Assembly: GCA_020634215.1 (NCBI GenBank)
Contig: JACKCD010000028.1
Location: forward strand, 12,872-76,871
Origin: Ardenticatenaceae bacterium
GTDB taxonomy: Bacteria > Chloroflexota > Anaerolineae > Promineifilales > Promineifilaceae
Direction of reading: 5' to 3'
DNA: 64,000 bases
The notes below the pieces were generated by a model that saw nothing but the letters and a program-made list of their open reading frames with translations, was not told the DNA's origin and did no database searches. Shown here piece by piece: positions 1 to 9,203 of the stretch. Numbering within the stretch: the stretch's first letter is position 1; every line of letters begins with the position of its first letter. The position numbers and the translations under genes were made by a program.

Positions 1-221
1 CCGCACAAAAAGTCAAAATCAAGCGAGGCAATATCTTTGCCCGGCGTATAAAAGTGGATTTCCCCGTCCAGGTGGGTGCCCACATGGTTAGAATGGGTCA
101 CAACCTGCCCATTCGCGCCATTGGGTGCCAGCCGCTTAAAATATTTCACTTGCAATGGTTCATATGTCGGCCATGGGGGAGTGCCAATACCAAGGGGAAT
201 AGTGAGGTCTATAAATTTCAT
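1..221 (-). CDS. Cyclase-family (KynB/arylformamidase-like) hydrolase, 3' part cut by window edge
   Basis: Read on the minus strand from the ATG at 219-221, this gives about 73 residues beginning MKFIDLTIPLGIGTPPWP and containing HSNHVGTHLDGEIHF. The H-x-G-T-H-x-D...H block is the metal-binding signature of the cyclase family (PF04199), which includes kynurenine formamidase and related metal-dependent hydrolases. A good ribosome binding site (AAGGAAG) lies about 10 bases upstream of the start. The gene runs off the left edge, so its C-terminal part and exact substrate cannot be judged. It is divergent from the xylulokinase gene, with an odd region between them. Family assignment is secure; the reaction is not. 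Confidence 0.85.
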   Translation of the reverse strand, partial: MKFIDLTIPLGIGTPPWPTYEPLQVKYFKRLAPNGANGQVVTHSNHVGTHLDGEIHFYTPGKDIASLDFDFLC

Positions 222-285
222 AAATAACTTCCTTAATCTTTCGTTCTCCGTAGCAGGGTCAGAAAAAAGATATGCTGAGGGATGA

Positions 286-689
286 TTAGTGTGTGACAAA
301 TACAACACCAACGCACCTACAGGCATCAATTATCAAGTGCAATCGGCAATTGAGCAAATGGTCGCAACCCTGCCCTACATCCCAATACGACAGCACCTGA
401 GATGAGCAACATGATCGCTACGGTCGCCACAAGCAATTATGGGCTATATAATCTTGGTAACAATAATCAGCAAACGATTCTAGTTGAACGCTCGCACCTC
501 ATCGGCAGTCTCAACACGATCCGCAGCCACAGTGCCTACTCTATCAAGATTAGCTCATCAAAGCTGAAAGGCAGGGATCCGGTTGCCAATGGTGGCCTGT
601 TTAGCTGTCTCGATAGCTATGATAAAGCCTACAAAGCATTAAATAGTTCTTGTGGCAGACCAACAGGAGAGCCAATTGGCTACAAGTGA
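286..689 (+). pseudogene. Possible frameshifted coding remnant, unrecognised
   Basis: The 222-740 gap holds no clear gene. Two forward reading-frame pieces look protein-like and abut with a frame change. One, about 290-400, includes TGINYQVQSAIEQMVATLPY. The other, about 354-689, includes GGLFSCLDSYDKAYKAL and ends with TGA at 687-689. Neither has a convincing start or ribosome binding site, and no family was recognised. This would fit the decayed 3' end of an old gene, or it may be chance open frame. A copy of the AACGGCCGTT palindrome lies after it at about 700. Confidence 0.25.
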
Positions 690-740
690 TTGGGAGCAAA
701 ACGGCCGTTTTCTCCCCCATATAAAAGAACCAATCAAAAT

Positions 741-2231
741 ATGAAACCCCTTCTCGCCATTGACCTCGGTACCTCCTCTGTCAAAGTGCTGCTGACAGAC
801 ACAAACGGCCGTTTACTCGCCCAAGCCAGTGCTGAATACCCCCTGCACCATCCCCAACCCAACCAAACCGAACAAAACCCGGCCGAATGGTGGACAGCCG
901 TTTGCTACGCTGTTCGCGCCGCCCTTACCCAAGCTTCCCCTCACCCACCCATTGCCGCCATCGGGCTTTCCGGCCAGATGCACGGCACGGTTCTGCTGGA
1001 CAAAACGGGCAGCCTGCTCGCGCCAGCCGTCATCTGGCCTGACCAGCGCAGCCAGACACAGGTGGCCGAAATTACCGCCGCCGTGGGCGCCATGCAGCTT
1101 ATTGACATTAGCGGCAGTCCGGTGGCAACCGGTTTCCAGGCGGCCACACTGCGCTGGCTGCGGCAAAACCGCCCCGACCTATGGCCGCAAATCGGCACCG
1201 TACTGCTGCCCAAAGATTATTTGGGCTGGCGGCTGACGGGACAGTATCACACCGACCCCAGCGACGCTTCGGCCACCTTGCTGTTTGACACGGCGCACCG
1301 CCGCTGGTCGCCAGAGTTGTTGGATGTAGTAGGGCTGCGGCTGGAACAATTGCCAACGGTGTGGGAAGGAACGGCCGTTTCTGCCCCCCTTCTTCCCATC
1401 CCCGCCGCCGAACTCGGTCTGCCGCCCGGCATTCCTGTGGTGGTGGGCGGTGCCGACACCGCCTGCGGGCTGTTGGGAGCCGGGGTCGTCAGCAACCGTG
1501 ACCTACTGCTAACCCTCAGCACCGGCGGCCAGCTTGTACTGCCCAGCGAAACGATGGCGGTGGATACGGCCGGCCGTATCCACACTTTTTGTGCCGCCCT
1601 GCCCCCCGCCACAGGGCAAGCCGGCTGGTACCAAATGGGGGCGATTTTGGCCGCCGGTCTCAATTTACGCTGGTTGCGTGATAATGTGTTTGGGTTGGAT
1701 GATCCTAATGCCTACGCGAAAATGACCGCCTGGGCAGCCACCGCCCCGCCTGGAGCCAACGGGTTGCTCTATCTGCCCTATTTGGTCGGAGAGCGCACGC
1801 CTCACATGAACCCGCAGGCACGGGGGATGTTTTTGGGGTTGGCAGCACAGCACGCTCGCGCCGAGCTGGTACGGGCAGTGTTGGAAGGGGTCGCCCTGGC
1901 CTGTTTTGATGCCTTTGCGGTGCTGGCAGAATTAGGGGCTGCGCCCCAGCGCATTGTGCTGGCAGGTGGCGGCGCCAGCAGCCCCCTCTGGTGCCAAATC
2001 ATCGCGGATGTGTTTGGCCTGCCCGTGGAGCCGCTGGCGGTGGAGAATCAGTCGGCAATGGGGGCGATTTTGCTGGCGGGTGGAGGTGCAGGCTTGTTTG
2101 ATGTCGGAAAAACGGCCGTTTCTTGGGCCTCCACCCGCCCTGCCATCCAACCCAACCCAGCCAACCATGCCCTTTACCAGTCGCTGCTGGCCGTCTTTCG
2201 TGGGGCGTATGAGAAATATTGGGGGGAATAA
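741..2231 (+). CDS. xylB: Xylulokinase (FGGY carbohydrate kinase)
   Basis: Phosphorylates D-xylulose with ATP to xylulose 5-phosphate in the cytoplasm, feeding the pentose phosphate pathway. The 496-residue product has the full FGGY layout. It shows an N-terminal phosphate loop (AIDLGTSSVKVLL), the xylulokinase-typical GLSGQMHG, WPDQRS, a KDYLGWRLTG segment, VVGGADTACGLLGAG, and the C-terminal adenosine loop VLAGGGASSPLW. An in-frame TTG lies upstream at 690, but the ATG at 741 puts the kinase motif at the usual distance from the N-terminus. Three copies of the ACGGCCGT palindrome fall in the gene, reading NGR, TAV and TAV, and a fourth overlaps the stop codon. No isomerase or transporter is adjacent, so D-xylulose is inferred from family motifs alone. 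Confidence 0.9.
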   Translation: MKPLLAIDLGTSSVKVLLTDTNGRLLAQASAEYPLHHPQPNQTEQNPAEWWTAVCYAVRAALTQASPHPPIAAIGLSGQMHGTVLLDKTGSLLAPAVIWPDQRSQTQVAEITAAVGAMQLIDISGSPVATGFQAATLRWLRQNRPDLWPQIGTVLLPKDYLGWRLTGQYHTDPSDASATLLFDTAHRRWSPELLDVVGLRLEQLPTVWEGTAVSAPLLPIPAAELGLPPGIPVVVGGADTACGLLGAGVVSNRDLLLTLSTGGQLVLPSETMAVDTAGRIHTFCAALPPATGQAGWYQMGAILAAGLNLRWLRDNVFGLDDPNAYAKMTAWAATAPPGANGLLYLPYLVGERTPHMNPQARGMFLGLAAQHARAELVRAVLEGVALACFDAFAVLAELGAAPQRIVLAGGGASSPLWCQIIADVFGLPVEPLAVENQSAMGAILLAGGGAGLFDVGKTAVSWASTRPAIQPNPANHALYQSLLAVFRGAYEKYWGE

Positions 2232-2384
2232 ACGGCCGTTTGGCAAAATTTTCACCCGAATAAACAAGCACAATTTATGTTATACTCTCCGCTATGTTAG
2301 CCAAAATTGAACACTGTTTTGCCAAAGTTAGTCTTTTGGGGACTATTCATTCCCCTTCTGGCTGATTCTTTGGCGAAGGCACTG

Positions 2385-4556
2385 ATGAAGCAAACACGTC
2401 ACATTCTCGCTATTCTGGCTGTGGTTATTTGCAGCCTGGGGCTATTGAGGAGAGAGGTCTGGGGACAAACGGCCGTTTCTCCCCAACGCCCCAACCAACC
2501 CGCCACCACCCTCGTTCCCCTTGGTGCCTCCTGGAAATACCTCGACAACGGCAGCGACCAGGGCACGGCCTGGCGTAACCCCGCCTTCGACGACAGCAGT
2601 TGGGCTAGCGGCGCAGCCGAACTTGGCTATGGCGACGGCGATGAAACCACCATCGTTGGTTACGGCAGCGACATCAACAACAAATACACCACCACCTACT
2701 TTCGCCACAGCTTCAATGTCGCCGATGCCAGCACCATCGCCTACCTCAACCTCTCCGTCATCCGTGACGATGGCGTTGTGGTTTACCTCAACGGCACCGA
2801 ACTCCTGCGCGACAACCTACCCGGGGGTGCCATCACCTATCTGACCACCGCCAGCAGTGCCATTGGCGGCAGCAGCGAATTAACGGCCGTTACCAGCACC
2901 ATAACCGCCAACGGAATTTTAGCCAACGGCAACAACGTGTTGGCCGTCGAAATTCACCAAGCCAACAGCACCAGCTCCGACATCAGCTTTGACCTCCAAC
3001 TGGAAGTCGGCACACTCACCCAATTTGTCCAACTGATGTGGTCAGGCGGTATCACCAACAGTTCCGCACAAGTCAACGCCAAGCTCTTCATCCCCAGCAG
3101 CACCGTCCGCCTGATCGTCAGCCAAAGCGCTGACCTCAGCAACCCTATCGCTTCTGGCTTTGCCACCGCTTCGGCCGCAAACAACAACGTGGCTCCCCTA
3201 ACCATTACAGGTCTCACGCCCAACACCGCCTACTATTACGCCATCGAAGCCGAAGGGGTCATAGACAGCAGCAAAATCGGCCAATTCCACACCTTTGGCA
3301 ACGGTGCCTTCTCCTACACCTTTGCCATGGCCGGCGATGCCACCCTCGGCTCCACCTCCCCCATTTACACCACCATCCGTGACCAAAACCCGCTCTTTTT
3401 CCTCAACCCCGGCGACTTTTTCTACGCCGATATTGGCATTAACGACCGCAACCTCTTCCGCGCCGCCTTTGACGCCTCGGTTGGTTCCACCACACAATCT
3501 CAGCTTTACCAACAGGTGCCCATTGCCTACGTCTGGGACGACCACGACTTTGGCCCCAACAATGCCGACGGCACCTCACCCAGCCGCGAAGCCGCCCGGC
3601 TCACCTACCAAGAATATGTGCCGCACTATCCGCTGGGGGCTGGCAGCGGCGATGTGCCTATTTATCAGGCGTTTACCGTCGGCCGCACCCGCTTTATCAT
3701 GCTCGATTTGCGCTCGGCGCGAACCCCCAGCAGTGCCACCGATGATGCCAGCAAAACGATGATGGGGGCAGCACAAAAGGCGTGGTTTAAGCAGCAGCTT
3801 TTAGACGCGAATGGAGCCTATCCGCTCATCTTTATCGTTGGCTCCGTCCCCTGGATTTCCTCGTCGAGCAGCGATACCTGGGCAGGATATACGACTGAGC
3901 GGCGTGAGTTGGCCGATTTTATTAAGGACAACAACATCCACAATTTAGTCATGCTCTCGGCCGATGCTCACATGCTGGCGTTGGACGACGGCAGCAACAA
4001 CAGCTACGCTACCGGTGGCGGCGCGTCATTCCCGGTCTTCCATGCGGCGGCACTAGATCGGGGCGGCTCGATCAAGGGGGGGCCTTACACCCATGGCCCC
4101 TTTTCCGGTACGGGGCAGTTTGCCTTGGTAACCGTAACAGACAACAACAGCAGCCAAATCTGCGTGGCCTACAGCGGCCTGCTGCGTGACAGCACGACGG
4201 GAAACCTGACGGAGTTGATTGATTGGAGCGACTGCTATTATTTAACGGCCGTTTCCCCCACCGTCACCCCCACCATCAATACCACAACCTCCACAAGCCT
4301 AGATCTAGCCTGGGACAGTAACCCGGCCAACTGCACCTACGAAGTTCACAGCGACACCACCCCTTACTTCACCCCCACAGCCGGAACGCTCATCAACAGC
4401 GGCAGCGGCAGCAGTGCCACTGTACCCCTGGCCGTGGGCAGCCCCAGCACAAACCATTATTACTGGGTGCGGGCGGTGAACTGTGATGGCTCAGAAACGG
4501 CCGTTTCCAACCACGTCGCCGAATTCGACTTTGCCCTCATCCCAGGCTCGCCATAA
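2385..4556 (+). CDS. Secreted PhoD-type alkaline phosphatase with N-terminal binding domain and Fn3-like domains
   Basis: Predicted exported phosphoesterase of 723 residues. The ATG at 2385 gives a Sec-type signal peptide (MKQTRHILAILAVV...) without a twin-arginine motif; an in-frame TTG at 2307 would bury it. Domains in order: a galactose-binding/jelly-roll-like module (about 35-200), a fibronectin III-like module ending TPNTAYYYAIEAEG (about 210-300), the PhoD catalytic domain (about 310-590) with NPGDFFYAD, VWDDHDFG, FIMLDLRSAR and LSADAHM, and a second Fn3-like domain (about 630-723). The WDDHD and DAH segments carry metal ligands in PhoD enzymes. No membrane anchor or sorting signal is visible at the C-terminus. 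It probably releases phosphate from extracellular phosphoesters; the substrate is unknown. Four ACGGCCGT copies occur, all reading TAV and all in linkers or domain edges. Confidence 0.85.
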   Translation: MKQTRHILAILAVVICSLGLLRREVWGQTAVSPQRPNQPATTLVPLGASWKYLDNGSDQGTAWRNPAFDDSSWASGAAELGYGDGDETTIVGYGSDINNKYTTTYFRHSFNVADASTIAYLNLSVIRDDGVVVYLNGTELLRDNLPGGAITYLTTASSAIGGSSELTAVTSTITANGILANGNNVLAVEIHQANSTSSDISFDLQLEVGTLTQFVQLMWSGGITNSSAQVNAKLFIPSSTVRLIVSQSADLSNPIASGFATASAANNNVAPLTITGLTPNTAYYYAIEAEGVIDSSKIGQFHTFGNGAFSYTFAMAGDATLGSTSPIYTTIRDQNPLFFLNPGDFFYADIGINDRNLFRAAFDASVGSTTQSQLYQQVPIAYVWDDHDFGPNNADGTSPSREAARLTYQEYVPHYPLGAGSGDVPIYQAFTVGRTRFIMLDLRSARTPSSATDDASKTMMGAAQKAWFKQQLLDANGAYPLIFIVGSVPWISSSSSDTWAGYTTERRELADFIKDNNIHNLVMLSADAHMLALDDGSNNSYATGGGASFPVFHAAALDRGGSIKGGPYTHGPFSGTGQFALVTVTDNNSSQICVAYSGLLRDSTTGNLTELIDWSDCYYLTAVSPTVTPTINTTTSTSLDLAWDSNPANCTYEVHSDTTPYFTPTAGTLINSGSGSSATVPLAVGSPSTNHYYWVRAVNCDGSETAVSNHVAEFDFALIPGSP

Positions 4557-4557
4557 G

Positions 4558-4593
4558 CATAGTAGCCAAGACCTCCAGCCCTCGGCTACTATG
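4558..4593 (+). terminator. Hairpin after the PhoD-type gene
   Basis: Perfect 10-bp stem: CATAGTAGCC (4558-4567) pairs with GGCTACTATG (4584-4593). It starts right after the stop codon and ends before the carboxylase gene. There is no strong T-run, so it may be a weak terminator or an mRNA-end structure. A similar GTAGCCGAG hairpin follows the ABC permease at 30952-30980. Confidence 0.5.
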
Positions 4594-4621
4594 TAGCCCC
4601 AAATCCTGCTAAAATTCACCC

Positions 4622-6241
4622 ATGAGTGAAATTCTTAGCCAAATCAACCCCAACAGTCTTGAATTTAAGGCCAACTATGCCCACAACAAAGCATTGGCCG
4701 ACACCCTGCACCAGCGGCAGCAGCAGGTCGCCAACGACCGCCCCGCCCGCCTGCTACAGCGTCACCGCGAGCGCGGCAAGCTGCTGGTGCGCGAACGCAT
4801 CAACGCCATCCTTGACAAAAGCAGCCCCTTTTTAGAGCTATCGCCGCTGGCAGCCTGGGAACTCCACGACGGCGAAGCTCCCAGTGCCGGGATCGTCACC
4901 GGCATCGGCCGCGTTGAAGGGACAGAGTGCATGATCATCGCCAATGATCCCACGGTCAAAGGCGGCACCTACTTCCCCGAAACGGTCAAAAAACACCTCC
5001 GCGCCCAAACCATTGCCGAAGACAACCAACTTCCCACCATCTACCTCGTAGATTCCGGCGGTGCGTTTCTCCATTTACAGGCCGATGTCTTCCCCGACCG
5101 GGACCATTTTGGCCGCATTTTCTACAACATCGCCCGCATGTCGGGGCAAGGCATCACCCAAATTGCGGCAGTATTAGGGTCTTGTACGGCCGGAGGTGCC
5201 TACATCCCAGCTATGTCGGACGAAACCATCATCGTGCGCGAAAACGGTACCATTTTTCTGGCCGGGCCTCCGCTGGTCAAAGCCGCCACCGGAGCCGAAG
5301 TTACCGCCGAGGAACTGGGTGGCGCAGATGTCCACACCCGACTCAGCGGCGTGGCCGACCATTTTGCCGACAGCGAAGAGGAAGCCCTGGAGCGGGTGCG
5401 GGAAACGGTGCGCCATTTAAACCACAGCAAACAAATCGCGGTGCAGTTGCAAGCCCCCGAAGAACCCATTTACAGCCCCGGCGAACTATACGGGGTTCTT
5501 CCCGCCGATACCCGCCTAACCTACGATGTGCGTGAAGTCATTGCCCGGCTGGTAGATGGCTCCCGCCTCAGCGAATTTAAGGCGCGGTATGGCACCACCA
5601 TTGTCTGCGGCTTTGCCCACATCATGGGCATTCCGGTAGGCATTGTCGCCAACAACGGGCTGCTGTTTAGTGAATCGGCACTCAAGGCCACCCACTTTAT
5701 CCAGCTTTGCGGCCAGCGCGGTACGCCGCTGCTCTTTTTGCAAAATATCGCCGGGTTTATGGTCGGCAAGGCGTATGAAAACGGCGGCATTGCCAAAGAT
5801 GGGGCCAAAATGGTGATGGCGGTGAGCAACGTCAACGTGCCACGCATCACCCTGCTGCACGGGGTTAGCCACGGGGCGGGCAATTATGGCATGTCGGGTC
5901 GTGCCTATGACCCGCGCTTTTTGTTTAGCTGGCCCAACAGCCGCATTAGCGTGATGAGCGGCGAGGCGGCGGCGGGAACGCTGTGGACGGTGGGGCAGCA
6001 GCGGGCGTTGGCCGGGCTAAAAGACCCTTCGCCAGAGGAAGTGGCGGCGGTGGAGGCGGAATTCAAAGCGCCGATTTTGGCGCAGTATGAACATGAAAGT
6101 GACCCCTATTTTGCCACGGCGAGGTTGTGGGACGATGGGATTCTGGATCCGGCGCAAACGCGCATGGCGCTGGGGCTAGCGTTTTCGGCGGCACTGAATG
6201 CACCATTTGGCACGGGGCGGTATGGAACGTTCCGCATGTAA
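4622..6241 (+). CDS. Acyl-CoA carboxylase carboxyltransferase subunit, methylcrotonyl-CoA carboxylase beta type
   Basis: Transfers the carboxyl group from carboxybiotin to an acyl-CoA. Over its 539 residues it matches the beta subunit of 3-methylcrotonyl-CoA carboxylase (leucine breakdown) best. Visible landmarks are the N-terminal RHRERGKLLVRERI, IANDPTVKGGTYFPETVKKH, YLVDSGGAFL, SCTAGGAYIPAMSDE, and the C-terminal GYENGGIAKDGAKMV-like and HGAGNYGMSGRAYDPRFLF segments. The SCTAGGAY and AGNYGM stretches form oxyanion/CoA-binding loops in the family. No biotin carboxylase subunit is adjacent, so the partner must be elsewhere. The gene has no ACGGCCGT copy, unlike most neighbours. A propionyl- or geranyl-CoA substrate is less likely but not excluded. 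Confidence 0.88.
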   Translation: MSEILSQINPNSLEFKANYAHNKALADTLHQRQQQVANDRPARLLQRHRERGKLLVRERINAILDKSSPFLELSPLAAWELHDGEAPSAGIVTGIGRVEGTECMIIANDPTVKGGTYFPETVKKHLRAQTIAEDNQLPTIYLVDSGGAFLHLQADVFPDRDHFGRIFYNIARMSGQGITQIAAVLGSCTAGGAYIPAMSDETIIVRENGTIFLAGPPLVKAATGAEVTAEELGGADVHTRLSGVADHFADSEEEALERVRETVRHLNHSKQIAVQLQAPEEPIYSPGELYGVLPADTRLTYDVREVIARLVDGSRLSEFKARYGTTIVCGFAHIMGIPVGIVANNGLLFSESALKATHFIQLCGQRGTPLLFLQNIAGFMVGKAYENGGIAKDGAKMVMAVSNVNVPRITLLHGVSHGAGNYGMSGRAYDPRFLFSWPNSRISVMSGEAAAGTLWTVGQQRALAGLKDPSPEEVAAVEAEFKAPILAQYEHESDPYFATARLWDDGILDPAQTRMALGLAFSAALNAPFGTGRYGTFRM

Positions 6242-6253
6242 TGGAAACAAATT

Positions 6254-7707
6254 ATGATTAATGGCAGTGACCTTTTAGCGGCGGGGTGGCCGGCCGGACC
6301 AGTCATTGGCGCAGGGTTGGCAGCAGCACAAACGCTGGCCGCCACTGGGCAAGAGGATGAACATATTCTAAGCCTGCTGGGGCAAGTAGCGGCTAATCCC
6401 AATGGGTTTGTGGAAGATGACACGCTGGGCAGCGTGGCCGATGCCTGGCTGGCGCTGCGCCAGCCAACCAACCCCAGCCACAGCAGCGACCTGCGGGCAG
6501 AGCCGGTGCCGGTGCAAATTTGGGGAGCGGAACTGATTGAAAGCGAAGCCAGGGTGCAGATGGATCGGGCGGCGCGGCTGCCCATTGCGCGGCAGGGGGC
6601 ACTGATGGCCGATGCCCATGTGGGGTATGGGCTGCCGATTGGCGGGGTGTTGGCAACGGAGGGGGCAGTGATTCCCTACGCCGTCGGGGTAGATATTGCC
6701 TGCCGGATGAAGCTATCGGTGTGTGACGTGTCGCCCTATTTGCTGGAGCAAAAGCGAAAGCGGTTTGAGGCGGCACTGTTGGAGCAAACGCGCTTTGGCA
6801 TGGGGGCGGATTGGAGCAAGAGCGAACGGCCGTTACACCCCGTTTTGGATGCGCCCGAATGGGAAGCGTTGCCGCTGCTGCGCCAGCTAAAAGACAAGGC
6901 CTGGACGCAGCTTGGCACGTCGGGCGGGGGCAATCATTTTGTGGAATGGGGCATTTTGACCGTTGACAACCTGATTGAGGATCTGGCGTTGCAGCCGGGC
7001 AAATATTTGGCCCTGCTCTCCCATTCCGGCTCGCGGGGGCTGGGGGCGACTATTGCCCAAGAGTACACAACAATTGCGCGGCAGCGTCATGCGCGGCTGG
7101 ACAAGAAGTACCAAGAGCTGGCGTGGCTGGGGCTGGACGGGGAGGCGGGGCAGGCATACTGGCTGGCAATGAATTTGGCGGGGCGGTATGCGTCGGCCAA
7201 CCATGCGGTGATTCATGAGCGGGTGCTGGCGGCGGCGGGATTAACGGCCGTTGCCACCGTGGAAAACCACCACAACTTTGCCTGGAAGGAGCAACTGGCC
7301 GACGGCAGCGAGGTGATTGTCCACCGCAAGGGAGCGACCCCGGCGGGGGCGGGAGTGCTGGGGGTCATTCCTGGCTCGATGGGCGACCCGGCGTATGTGG
7401 TGCGGGGGTTGGGAACGGCCGTTTCGCCTCAACTCAGCTTCACACGGGGCAGGGCGGCGGCTGGGGCGCAACCAGGCACTCAACACGCTGGAGCCAAAGC
7501 GGTGGCAGGAATATTTACGTAAGCAGCAGGTGACGCTGCTGGGCGGCAGCATGAATCGCCACGGGCTTACAAAACATTGACACCGTCATGGCGGCGCAGC
7601 GGGATTTGGTGATGGCGGTGGCGCAATTTATGCCGCGCATCGTCCGCATGGCCGACGACAAAAAATCGCGGGGCGGGATAAAGAACAAAACGAATCGGAA
7701 ACGGTAA
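6254..7707 (+). pseudogene. rtcB: RtcB-type RNA ligase, interrupted by two frameshifts near its 3' end
   Basis: RtcB joins RNA 2',3'-cyclic phosphate and 5'-OH ends using Mn2+ and GTP. The first frame (ATG 6254) carries the family core: MADAHVGYGLPIGG, AVGVDIACRM, LGTSGGGNHFVEWG, LSHSGSRGLG and VENHHNFAWKE. After VVRGLG (about 7414) homology moves to the +1 frame (LNSASHGAGRR, then TLLGGSMN), and after about 7571 to the +2 frame (NIDTVMAAQRDLVMAVAQF...), ending at TAA 7705-7707. The unshifted frame would end instead at 7522 with a nonsense tail. The active-site His in NSASHGAGR lies past the first shift, so the uncorrected product should be inactive. The first shift coincides with an AACGGCCGTT copy at 7414-7423. 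Sequencing or assembly error is the main alternative. Confidence 0.8.
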
Positions 7708-7934
7708 TGGGGAGTACTGATACGCCCTTCTCCACATGAGGGCGTATAACGATATACGACTACCATTTCCACCGTGCCTGGGTTGAACTGAACAACGGCC
7801 GTTTTCTCCCCCAAAGACAATCGGCTGCCCAAGCTGCTCGGTTGGGTGGTAGCCAACGGCCGTTTTTGCCCATAGTTCCCCGTCTAACCCCAAATGCGGT
7901 AGGGGTGGTGGAAAACGGCCGTTCCGCGCATAAA
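7708..7934. other. Intergenic region with three palindrome copies
   Basis: No gene is supported between the rtcB remnant and the formyltransferase-like gene, which converge here. The region holds three AACGGCCGTT copies (about 7794, 7854 and 7913), the densest non-coding cluster in the window. A short inverted pair (ACGCCCTTCTCC...GGGCGTATAACG, about 7720-7750) is also present. Overlapping antisense open frames exist but carry no recognised motif. Confidence 0.5.
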
Positions 7935-8657
7935 TTAAACGCCCGCTGAGCCGAGCAACGTAGTCACAAAAATCGGCGGGGCGTGGGTTGGGAAGGGGTG
8001 CCTGCGCCCTGCGGCTGGCGGGGGCAACGTGCCGTTTTGCAGGTGCGCCAGCGTTTGCAGCAGCAGATCAGCTCCCACAGAGGCACAGTGCCATTCAGCT
8101 TCATCGCTGCTGCTGCCATCGGGGAGGGAAACGGCCGTTTGTGCCACCACATCCCCCTTATCTAATTCCTCCGTCATCAAATGCACCGTCACCCCCGGCT
8201 GCGCCCCGTCACGCAACAGCCAAAACAGCGGCTCTGGCCCGCGATAGGCGGGCAGCAGCGATGGGTGAAGGTTGAAAAAGCCGTGGCGCGGTAGGGCTAA
8301 CAATTCGTTGGGAATACGCCGAGAAAAACAGGCCGCAAAGCCCACGTCAGGGGCGAGTTGTGCCAGCAGGGGTACAACGGCAGGATCACGCGGCTGACGC
8401 AGGGCAAAAACGGGGATGTTGCGCTGCCAGCCCAGATAGCGAATATCTTGCTGTACGGTGGGGGTGAGTAGCAGCGACTGGGTGAGGAGGGCAGGCGGCA
8501 GCAACTCGATGGCTGGTTGGCTTGGAGCCAGGCGGGGCTGGGGAATGACAATGCCGACGACTTCGACCAGGGGGCTGATGAGCAGGGCGGCCAACGGGGG
8601 GCGGGAGAAGGTGCCCAACATGCCAAAGTAGAGGAGACGAAACGGCCGTTTTTCCAT
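7935..8657 (-). CDS. Methionyl-tRNA formyltransferase-like / formyltransferase-domain protein
   Basis: A short (about 240-residue) formyltransferase-fold protein. The catalytic N-x-H is visible in GFFNLHPSLLPAYRGPEP, together with the SLLP-x-x-RG loop and the downstream Asp in LDKGDVVAQ. These are the Asn/His/Asp trio used by Fmt and GART with 10-formyltetrahydrofolate. It lacks the C-terminal OB-fold domain of true Fmt (usually about 310 residues), so it may act on a small molecule or sugar nucleotide rather than Met-tRNA. The ATG at 8657 (MEKRPFRLLYFGMLG) is preferred; a TTG at 8681 is in frame. The palindrome at the N-terminus encodes KRPF. A second copy reads TAV. Confidence 0.7.
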   Translation of the reverse strand: MEKRPFRLLYFGMLGTFSRPPLAALLISPLVEVVGIVIPQPRLAPSQPAIELLPPALLTQSLLLTPTVQQDIRYLGWQRNIPVFALRQPRDPAVVPLLAQLAPDVGFAACFSRRIPNELLALPRHGFFNLHPSLLPAYRGPEPLFWLLRDGAQPGVTVHLMTEELDKGDVVAQTAVSLPDGSSSDEAEWHCASVGADLLLQTLAHLQNGTLPPPAAGRRHPFPTHAPPIFVTTLLGSAGV

Positions 8658-8787
8658 AGGCAATAAAAACTTGTCGGACAATTTGGAAAATCGTCCACAT
8701 TAGCGGAACCCCGCTACTTTTTTGGCCGAACCCCAAACCCATTATATACTTCCGTCCAAGATAACCGTAACCATTGAGGTAAAACAA

Positions 8788-9093
8788 ATGGCAAGAGTGA
8801 CAAAAACAATCACCGTTGTGCCATGCACCAAGCTGGGCATGGAACTAGAAGCACTGGATCGCCCCCCTTTTCCTGGACCACTGGGGGAACGCATCTACAA
8901 CGAAATCTCCAAAGAGGCATACAAAATGTGGCAGCAGCGGGCGACCTTGATTATCAATCATTATGGCCTCAATTTGGCCGACCCCAACGCCCACGAACTG
9001 CTTTTTCAACAAATGGAAGAGTTTTTGTTTAATGAGGGGCCAGGGGAAGCTGTGGCTGGTGCGCCGGTGGCAAAAGGAGCACCGCGCAAATAG
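8788..9093 (+). CDS. YggX-like Fe(II)-trafficking / oxidative damage protection protein
   Basis: A small cytoplasmic protein of about 101 residues resembling YggX (PF04362), which in enterobacteria protects Fe-S clusters and is linked to iron handling. Family landmarks are the PGPLGERIYNEISKEAYKMW stretch, the alternating QRATLIINHYGLNL segment, and EFLF near the end. The ATG at 8788 follows a GAGGT ribosome binding site; the in-frame start at 8722 would add an unrelated extension. The usual N-terminal Cys is represented by VVPCTKLG. It has an extra Ala/Gly-rich tail. It lies 110 bases before the radical SAM gene on the same strand. Confidence 0.8.
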   Translation: MARVTKTITVVPCTKLGMELEALDRPPFPGPLGERIYNEISKEAYKMWQQRATLIINHYGLNLADPNAHELLFQQMEEFLFNEGPGEAVAGAPVAKGAPRK

Positions 9094-9203
9094 ATCATGT
9101 TGTATGAGGAGAAAAGGGTTTGCCCAAGCATGATGGCAGCCCTGGTCTCACCTTTGTTTACATCCCGCCTTATCAATTTTCCTCATCATCTGTTCAAACG
9201 AAT

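Noticed and set aside
2225..2245. AAACGGCCGTTT at gene ends as a transcription terminator
   Set aside because: The palindrome is too short to form a hairpin with a loop, and most copies lie inside genes.
7567..7893. Antisense open frames across the rtcB tail and the following gap
   Set aside because: They are complements of the rtcB remnant and palindrome copies, without motifs or start signals.
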